A stretch of DNA of 64,000 nt from assembly GCA_003175935.1 (NCBI GenBank), contig PSRI01000128.1:1-64000 (forward strand), read 5' to 3'. The first letter of the stretch is position 1. Each line of letters opens with the position of its first letter. This document shows positions 58,334-64,000 of the stretch, in pieces. The notes beneath the pieces are model-generated. The model saw nothing but the letters and a program-made list of their open reading frames with translations, was not told the DNA's origin and made no database searches. This stretch comes from Bacteroidota bacterium (GTDB lineage Bacteria; Bacteroidota; Bacteroidia; Chitinophagales; Chitinophagaceae). A program made the translations under genes and the position numbers.

Positions 58334-59413
58334 TCATATCCGGATCTTTAACCTTACCGTAAAGAAATTATTCTCATTGGAAATGTTAAAAAAATGACGG
58401 TCGGCATAAAGGTGCTCCAACCGCTTCTGAGTATTTGTAATTCCAATGCCCGATCTCTCAGATTGGGTAGATTTTTTAAGGATTTTATTTCTGCACAAAA
58501 AATCAATGCTCTCTTTTTCAATATTGATCCTAATATCGATTGAAGAAGATTCGTGATTGCTAATACCGTATTTGAACGCATTCTCAACAAAAACCATGAG
58601 CACCAATGGTGCAATCGTAAGATCGTCGGGTTCACCATGCACCGAAAATCCAACGATGGCTTTATTACCCAGGCGGAGTCTTTGCAAATCTATATAGTTC
58701 CTGATGCAATTGATTTCACTGGATAACGGAACAAAATTTTCGGTTACCTCATCAGTAAAATATCTCATGATACTGGAGAGTTTCATGATTCCTTCAGCCG
58801 TATGTTCGTGTTTTGAGATGGCAAGTGAGTAAAGGTTGTTTAAAGTGTTGAATAGAAAATGTGGATTCAACTGAACTTTCAAAAATGATAATTCTGCCTG
58901 CGTTTTTTCAGCTTCGGCTTCAGCAATTCTTTGCTCCGACTTTCTCCACCTGCGATTAATTTGTACTGCTCCGCTCAAAGCGATCACCATCACAAACAAA
59001 AAAATACTTGCAAAATCAACCCTTGGTGGTCTTGGCATTCTCAACGGCGCAGGCGCACCCGGAAATTTTCCCTGCATACCTGGAGGAGGTTGAAAATTCT
59101 GTCTTGCCATTGACGAATGCCTGAAAAAATTTTCAATGGGCCTGGCATAATAAACCGCTATCAGTAAAATAAATAATGATAAAATGTATAAAGCAAATCG
59201 TTTTTTGAAATACAAATACGGTATCAAAACATAAGAGTGGAAATAATACAGAAAGACATATAAAAAGATAAAAAGCCAGGTATAAACCGATTTAAATATG
59301 CTGATGAATGTATTCCAATCCAACTGACCAGCCTGGAAAACAAGTGGTAGACTAATAAAAATAAGTCCCACTATAATTTGAATAACCAGTTCCGATACTT
59401 TGGGCCTGAGCAT
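58334..59413 (-). CDS. LytS-like sensor histidine kinase (His_kinase domain)
   Basis: 'LSFLKVQLNPHFLFNTLNNLYSLAISK', 'PLVLMVFVENAFKYGIS', multiple TM segments. Confidence 0.94.
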   Translation of the reverse strand: MLRPKVSELVIQIIVGLIFISLPLVFQAGQLDWNTFISIFKSVYTWLFIFLYVFLYYFHSYVLIPYLYFKKRFALYILSLFILLIAVYYARPIENFFRHSSMARQNFQPPPGMQGKFPGAPAPLRMPRPPRVDFASIFLFVMVIALSGAVQINRRWRKSEQRIAEAEAEKTQAELSFLKVQLNPHFLFNTLNNLYSLAISKHEHTAEGIMKLSSIMRYFTDEVTENFVPLSSEINCIRNYIDLQRLRLGNKAIVGFSVHGEPDDLTIAPLVLMVFVENAFKYGISNHESSSIDIRINIEKESIDFLCRNKILKKSTQSERSGIGITNTQKRLEHLYADRHFFNISNENNFFTVRLKIRI

Positions 59414-59548
59414 TATTAAAAATAGATATTAGAAATTAAATGTCGTTTGAATGCCGATACCAGCCGGATTTGTATAGATGAATCATTTAAACCCTCGTAA
59501 ACATTATTAATTTAGCCATTGTAATTTTATCCCGATTCAACTCATAAT

Positions 59549-60520
59549 ATGCAGCTTTTTCGGATTTCATTTTTCACTCTCATCGGTATTCAAATTTATT
59601 TTCTTTCGTTTTCGCAGGAACTAAATTCTGATACGCTGGTTCGTGAAAGAATCGAAATTAAGAGCTCCATGGATTCAACCATGCAGCCGAGTTACGTTTA
59701 CTACCGCAAAAGCCAGACCGATGTAAATGAAAAACTGCCACTTGCTGTATTTCTCCACACATGGAGCACAAATTTTGAGCAAAGGTTTCCAGAATTGGAA
59801 GCAGGAATTGCAAAACGTGGATGGATCATGATAGAACCCGATTTCCGTGGCCGCAACGATCATCCCGAAGCGTGCGGATCCGAACTCGCTCAACAGGATA
59901 TTCTGGATGCTGTTGCCTGGGCCCGGGAACGATTTATTGTGGATACAGACCGCATTTACTTGTTTGGTTTCTCTGGTGGCGGAATGATGACAATGCTTAT
60001 GTGCGCCCGCCATCCGGAATACTGGGCAGCTGCAAGTTCCTGGTGTGGCATCAGTGATTTGATAGAATGGTATTCCTATCATCGTAATGCCTATTACGGA
60101 AATTTGATGAACCAGTGTTTTGGTGGAAGTCCGAATAAAAACAAAAAGATAAAAAATGCCTACAGGGAACGGTCGCCAATTACCTATTTTTCAAAAGGAA
60201 TCACTGTTCCACTTTTTATCGCAGCAGGCAAAAACGATACTATTGTTCCCCCCATGCAATCCATCAATGCATTTAATTTGCTCTGCGTGGCAAATAAAGA
60301 ATTGCCTGTTTCACAAGATGAAATTGATCAATTATTCAAATCTGATTCCTCAAATGTTCATCCGCCGCTGGATCCGCCGCTTGTTAATGACAGAGATATT
60401 TTCCTTTACAGGGAAAGGAAATTACTTCGACTTGTAATCTTTAACGGATACCACGAATGGGTTCCCGAATCCGCATTGCAATGGCTCTCCACTTACAACA
60501 AAATGGTTTTTAGAAAATGA
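59549..60520 (+). CDS. Secreted alpha/beta hydrolase (esterase / prolyl oligopeptidase-like)
   Basis: Signal peptide; 'DTDRIYLFGFSGGGMMTMLMCARHPEYWAAASSWCGISD', 'FIAAGKNDTIVPPMQSINAF'. Confidence 0.85.
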   Translation: MQLFRISFFTLIGIQIYFLSFSQELNSDTLVRERIEIKSSMDSTMQPSYVYYRKSQTDVNEKLPLAVFLHTWSTNFEQRFPELEAGIAKRGWIMIEPDFRGRNDHPEACGSELAQQDILDAVAWARERFIVDTDRIYLFGFSGGGMMTMLMCARHPEYWAAASSWCGISDLIEWYSYHRNAYYGNLMNQCFGGSPNKNKKIKNAYRERSPITYFSKGITVPLFIAAGKNDTIVPPMQSINAFNLLCVANKELPVSQDEIDQLFKSDSSNVHPPLDPPLVNDRDIFLYRERKLLRLVIFNGYHEWVPESALQWLSTYNKMVFRK

Positions 60521-60696
60521 TTTTCAAAGAAATTCTTCGTATTGATACCGGGCATTAACTCAAAAAAGATGCACAGTGAGTCCGTAATCAAGATCACACC
60601 TTCCAGCATTCTGTCGGGCCGTTAGAGTAAAATAGTTTCCATGTGCTATATACCTCATTGTACTTTAACCCCATTATTTACCGTAAACAATTTTAT

Positions 60697-61785
60697 ATGG
60701 GACGAATTCAACTTACACGAGCAATGTCGACATTGCTTTTGCTCGCCGTTTGCTTCGGTGCAATGTCACAGGCTGTCACGACTCCAAGAACTCCTAGTCC
60801 TGCTGCAACTGTCGTTCAAACAATAGGCATTTCAACTGTCAGTATTAGTTATTCAAGGCCATCAGTTAAAAACAGGGAGATCTGGGGTAAACTTGTTCCC
60901 TATGGCTGGAACAAGCAGGGCTTCGGTGCGGGTAACTCCGCTCCATGGAGAGCCGGCGCAAATGAAAATACTGTCATCAAATTTTCTCATCCAGCAATTG
61001 TAGAAGGACATAAAGTTCCTGCCGGATCTTACGGATTGTTTTTCGTAATTTATGAGGACAATTCAGGTGAAGTAATCCTATCAAGGGACAGCCGTTCCTG
61101 GGGAAGCTTTTGGTACGATTCCACACAAGATGAAATGCGCGCTAAAATTCAGGTGAAATCAAATGCTCCTACAGAACTGCTCACTTATGATTTCACCAAT
61201 TTCACTAAAACTTCTGCTGAACTGGATCTCAATTGGGAAAAAAAGCAATTCCCGGTTAAAATTGAATTTGCAGTAGATGAGATTGTATTGGCCAATGCTG
61301 CAGAAGAATTAAAAGGACAAACAGGTTTCGGATGGCAGGGTTATGCAAGTGCTGCAAATTATACGCTCCAAAATAAGGTTGACTATGATCAGGGAATAAA
61401 ATGGATCGACAATGCTATAGCAATAAACAAAAGTTTCAATACCCTCAATATTAAAGCAGGATTATTGAGAAGTATGGGCAAAACCGATGAAGCTGATAAG
61501 ATTTTGAATGACGCCATGGCAATCGCTACAGAAGCTGAGTTAAATAACTACGGATATCAACTCTTAAATCAGGGCCAGACCGATAAAGCCATTGAAGTGC
61601 TTACACTTAATACTCAAAAATTCCCAAAGAGCGCAAATGCATGGGATAGCCTTGGAGAAGCTTATGCAATCAAAGGAGATAAGAAAAATGCGATCCCTAA
61701 CTTTAAAAAGTCTTTGAGTTTGAATCCTCCGGCCAATGTAAAAGCCAATTCTGAAAAGTATCTAAAACAACTTGGGGCTTTATAA
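60697..61785 (+). CDS. DUF2911 domain protein with C-terminal TPR repeats
   Basis: 'ISTVSISYSRPSVKNREIWGKLVPYGWNKQGFGAGNSAPWRAGANENTVIKFSHPAIVEGHKVPAGSYGLFFV'; TPR-like 'ALNTQKFPKSANAWDSLGEAYAIKGDKKNAIPNFKKSLSLNP' region. Confidence 0.86.
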   Translation: MGRIQLTRAMSTLLLLAVCFGAMSQAVTTPRTPSPAATVVQTIGISTVSISYSRPSVKNREIWGKLVPYGWNKQGFGAGNSAPWRAGANENTVIKFSHPAIVEGHKVPAGSYGLFFVIYEDNSGEVILSRDSRSWGSFWYDSTQDEMRAKIQVKSNAPTELLTYDFTNFTKTSAELDLNWEKKQFPVKIEFAVDEIVLANAAEELKGQTGFGWQGYASAANYTLQNKVDYDQGIKWIDNAIAINKSFNTLNIKAGLLRSMGKTDEADKILNDAMAIATEAELNNYGYQLLNQGQTDKAIEVLTLNTQKFPKSANAWDSLGEAYAIKGDKKNAIPNFKKSLSLNPPANVKANSEKYLKQLGAL

Positions 61786-61792
61786 ATTCTTT

Positions 61793-61819
61793 AGGCGACT
61801 AATTCTGGTCGCCTTTTTT
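61793..61819 (+). terminator. Rho-independent terminator
   Basis: AGGCGAC-TAATTCTG-GTCGCCT followed by a T-run. Confidence 0.85.
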
Positions 61820-61899
61820 AATTCCTTCCTTTAGCGTTTTTAGCAATTTTCAATAACACCAATTTTGCAGAAATACTAATTTAGCCTCAAATAATATTT

Positions 61900-62559
61900 A
61901 TGGCAAACAGTATTGCTCAGAAACTTCGCATTAAAGAAGGAATGAAATTACTAACGGTAAATGCCCCGGGTGATTTTGAAAAGAGTCTTGCACCATTGCC
62001 TGAAGATGTCAATGCATCTGCTTCGGGAAAAGATTTTCAGCAGATTCACTGGTTTGTAAAGAACAGGGCGGAAATGGAAAAGCAACTATCTAAAATCTTA
62101 AACATGGTTAAGGATGATGTTGTTTGCTGGATTTATTATCCCAAAGGAAGTTCGGGAATTCAAACGGATCTCACACGCGACAAAGGTTGGGAGAAATTGT
62201 TGAACCATGATCATTTACAATGGATAGGCCTGATATCATTCAATAATACCTGGTCGGCTTTTGGTATGAGAACAAAGAATGATGCTGATAAAAAGAAAGA
62301 AAACAAACCCAAAGAAACCAGACCGATTTTTGATTATATAGATGCCAAAGCGAAAATTGTGAACCTTCCTGACGATCTTTCGAAAGCTCTGAAGAAAAGC
62401 AAAAAAGCTCAAAGTTTTTATGACTCACTTTCCTTCACCAATAAAAAAGAATATGTTGAATGGATAGTAACAGCAAAAAGAGAAGAAACTCGTAAAGAAA
62501 GAGTAAAAGGAACCATTGAAAGACTTGAAAAAAGCTGGAAGAATCCAAGAAACATCTAA
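61900..62559 (+). CDS. YdeI/OmdA-type protein with N-terminal DUF3052-like region
   Basis: C-terminal 'LPDDLSKALKKSKKAQSFYDSLSFTNKKEYVEWIVTAKREETRKERVKGTIERL' resembles OmdA/YdeI tails. Confidence 0.65.
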   Translation: MANSIAQKLRIKEGMKLLTVNAPGDFEKSLAPLPEDVNASASGKDFQQIHWFVKNRAEMEKQLSKILNMVKDDVVCWIYYPKGSSGIQTDLTRDKGWEKLLNHDHLQWIGLISFNNTWSAFGMRTKNDADKKKENKPKETRPIFDYIDAKAKIVNLPDDLSKALKKSKKAQSFYDSLSFTNKKEYVEWIVTAKREETRKERVKGTIERLEKSWKNPRNI

Positions 62560-63208
62560 AATTGATAAAAAGAAAAATATTGAAGTGGAAATAAAAGATG
62601 CATATAATATTTGGGCGGATCAATATGATACTAATGAAAATAAAACCCGCGATCTGGAAGGATTAGTATTACGCAAATCTTTATCGGGCTTTTCTTTTGA
62701 GAACGTTTTGGAAATAGGTTGCGGCACAGGTAAGAATACAGAATGGTTTATTACACATTCAAAACATGTTACCTCAGTGGATTTTTCAGAGGAGATGTTG
62801 GCTAAAGCAAGAGAAAAATTTCACGGAGATGTGGAATTTATTCAGGCTGATATTAATTTATCCTGGAATTTTGTACATCGATTATACGATCTCGTTAGTT
62901 TTAGCCTCGTTCTGGAACATATCGAAAACCTCGGTGACATTTTTTCGAAGGCCGCGAAATGTCTAAAACCGGATGGATATGTTTATGTAGGTGAACTTCA
63001 CCCATTCAAACAATACCAGGGAACAAAGGCAAGATTTGAAAATGAACATGGCCTGCATGTCCTGGAATGTTATGTTCATAACCTGACTGATTTTATTCAG
63101 GCTGCGAAGAAATACGGCCTGGTTTTGGTTGATATTGAAGAATACTTCGATGATGATAATCCTAACAGCATTCCCCGAATCTTAAGAATCATCTTCCAAA
63201 AAAAATAA
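62516..63208 (+). CDS. Class I SAM-dependent methyltransferase
   Basis: 'VLEIGCGTGKNTEWFITHSKHVTSVDFSEEMLAKAREKF', 'DLVSFSLVLEHIENLGDIFSKAAKCLKPDGYVYVGELHP'; the start may lie downstream of 62516. Confidence 0.9.
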   Translation: MKDLKKAGRIQETSKIDKKKNIEVEIKDAYNIWADQYDTNENKTRDLEGLVLRKSLSGFSFENVLEIGCGTGKNTEWFITHSKHVTSVDFSEEMLAKAREKFHGDVEFIQADINLSWNFVHRLYDLVSFSLVLEHIENLGDIFSKAAKCLKPDGYVYVGELHPFKQYQGTKARFENEHGLHVLECYVHNLTDFIQAAKKYGLVLVDIEEYFDDDNPNSIPRILRIIFQKK

Positions 63209-63220
63209 GAACTGATATAA

Positions 63221-64000
63221 ATGGCCGAGAAGCATCAAATTCAATATGAAAAAGGTGTTGCCGACAATACTATTTGGCAATGTGATGACATAAAGCTCGG
63301 TCATTCTGTTTCTGTTTTCAAAGAACTCACAACATTCAATGGTCACAGCGAAAATGATGTAGTGAGAATGCATTTTGGACTCAGGGGAAATTATTCATTT
63401 TCATATAAGCAACTCAACAAAAGTTTCGATTTTATAGGAAGCCATCACAATATCATGTACTCTAAAGAATTTGATATTGAAGTTCATAACAAAACGCTCG
63501 AGCTCGAAACTTTCGGCATTCAATTTCCCAAAGAACTTTTTATTAAGTTCACGCAAAATGCAAATGACCTGTTGAAAAATTTTGCCAATGACATTCTTGA
63601 AGGCAGGGCAGTTATTTTGAGTGATTCCTGGGGAGCAATTGATAGTCCTATTCAACAGGTCATCCAGCAAATCATTAATAGCAAATACAAAGGTGATCTA
63701 CAACATTTATTTTTGTTATCCAAAAGCATCGAATTGCTGGTGCTTTCTGCAGAAGCCTGTTATTTGTCCATGCATAACAGGCAAACGATCATAAAAAGTT
63801 CATCCGACAAAGAAAAAATTATAGCCGTTCGGGACCTCATTAACGATCGGATTTCGGACCCTCCAAATCTTTCGGAGATCGCAAGGACCGTTGGACTCAA
63901 CGAATACAAACTGAAGAGAGGCTTTAAGGAAACATTCAATACTACTGTGTTTGGATACCTAACGGACCAGCGATTAAATCTTGCGCATCAATATTTAAGG
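63221..64000 (+). CDS. AraC-family transcriptional regulator, truncated by window end
   Basis: Own translation from ATG 63221 stays open to 64000; ends '..NLSEIARTVGLNEYKLKRGFKETFNTTVFGYLTDQRLNLAHQYLR', an AraC HTH. Absent from the supplied ORF track. Confidence 0.88.
   Translation, partial: MAEKHQIQYEKGVADNTIWQCDDIKLGHSVSVFKELTTFNGHSENDVVRMHFGLRGNYSFSYKQLNKSFDFIGSHHNIMYSKEFDIEVHNKTLELETFGIQFPKELFIKFTQNANDLLKNFANDILEGRAVILSDSWGAIDSPIQQVIQQIINSKYKGDLQHLFLLSKSIELLVLSAEACYLSMHNRQTIIKSSSDKEKIIAVRDLINDRISDPPNLSEIARTVGLNEYKLKRGFKETFNTTVFGYLTDQRLNLAHQYLR

Overview
The window looks like a chromosomal segment from a Bacteroidota bacterium, judged from protein styles such as a UpxY-like NusG paralogue, LytTR/LytS pairs and a Bacteroidota-type RAYT homologue. 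Almost all of it is protein coding. Layout: (1) 1-720, a dense array of near-palindromic repeats (GGTGTCGACACC / GGTGTACACC) in two sub-arrays with periods of about 108 and 76 bp, directly upstream of a RAYT/IS200-like homologue whose expected HUH motif reads S-E-L-N. (2) 1440-3752, an amidohydrolase and prfA. (3) About 4.0-45.6 kb, a very long co-directional Wzx/Wzy-type exopolysaccharide/O-antigen locus: UpxY-like antiterminator, Wza, Wzc/BY-kinase, about eight glycosyltransferases, flippase, polymerase, acetyl- and carbamoyltransferases, AsnB, a beta-helix pectate-lyase-like protein, WbpB/D/I-like genes plus a WbpG/HisH/HisF2 acetamidino module, perosamine-synthase-like, GMD/Fcl, a WbpM/WbpV-like pair, an initiating transferase and a PHP phosphatase. 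(4) 45.7-47.8 kb, a CarH/LitR-type B12 MerR regulator with a Wx9EH motif, an ECF sigma factor and idi, with no crt genes. (5) 47.8-64 kb, mixed housekeeping/accessory genes: LOG, a divergent GAPDH, pirin, a cysteine-less DsbA-like protein, amidohydrolase, B12-radical SAM, YceI, LytTR/LytS, DUF2911-TPR, and an AraC regulator truncated by the window end that the ORF track omits. The strongest candidates for something undescribed are the palindromic array with its HUH-less RAYT homologue, and the isolated CarH/sigma/idi module. All calls come from reading motifs by eye; no database searches were run.
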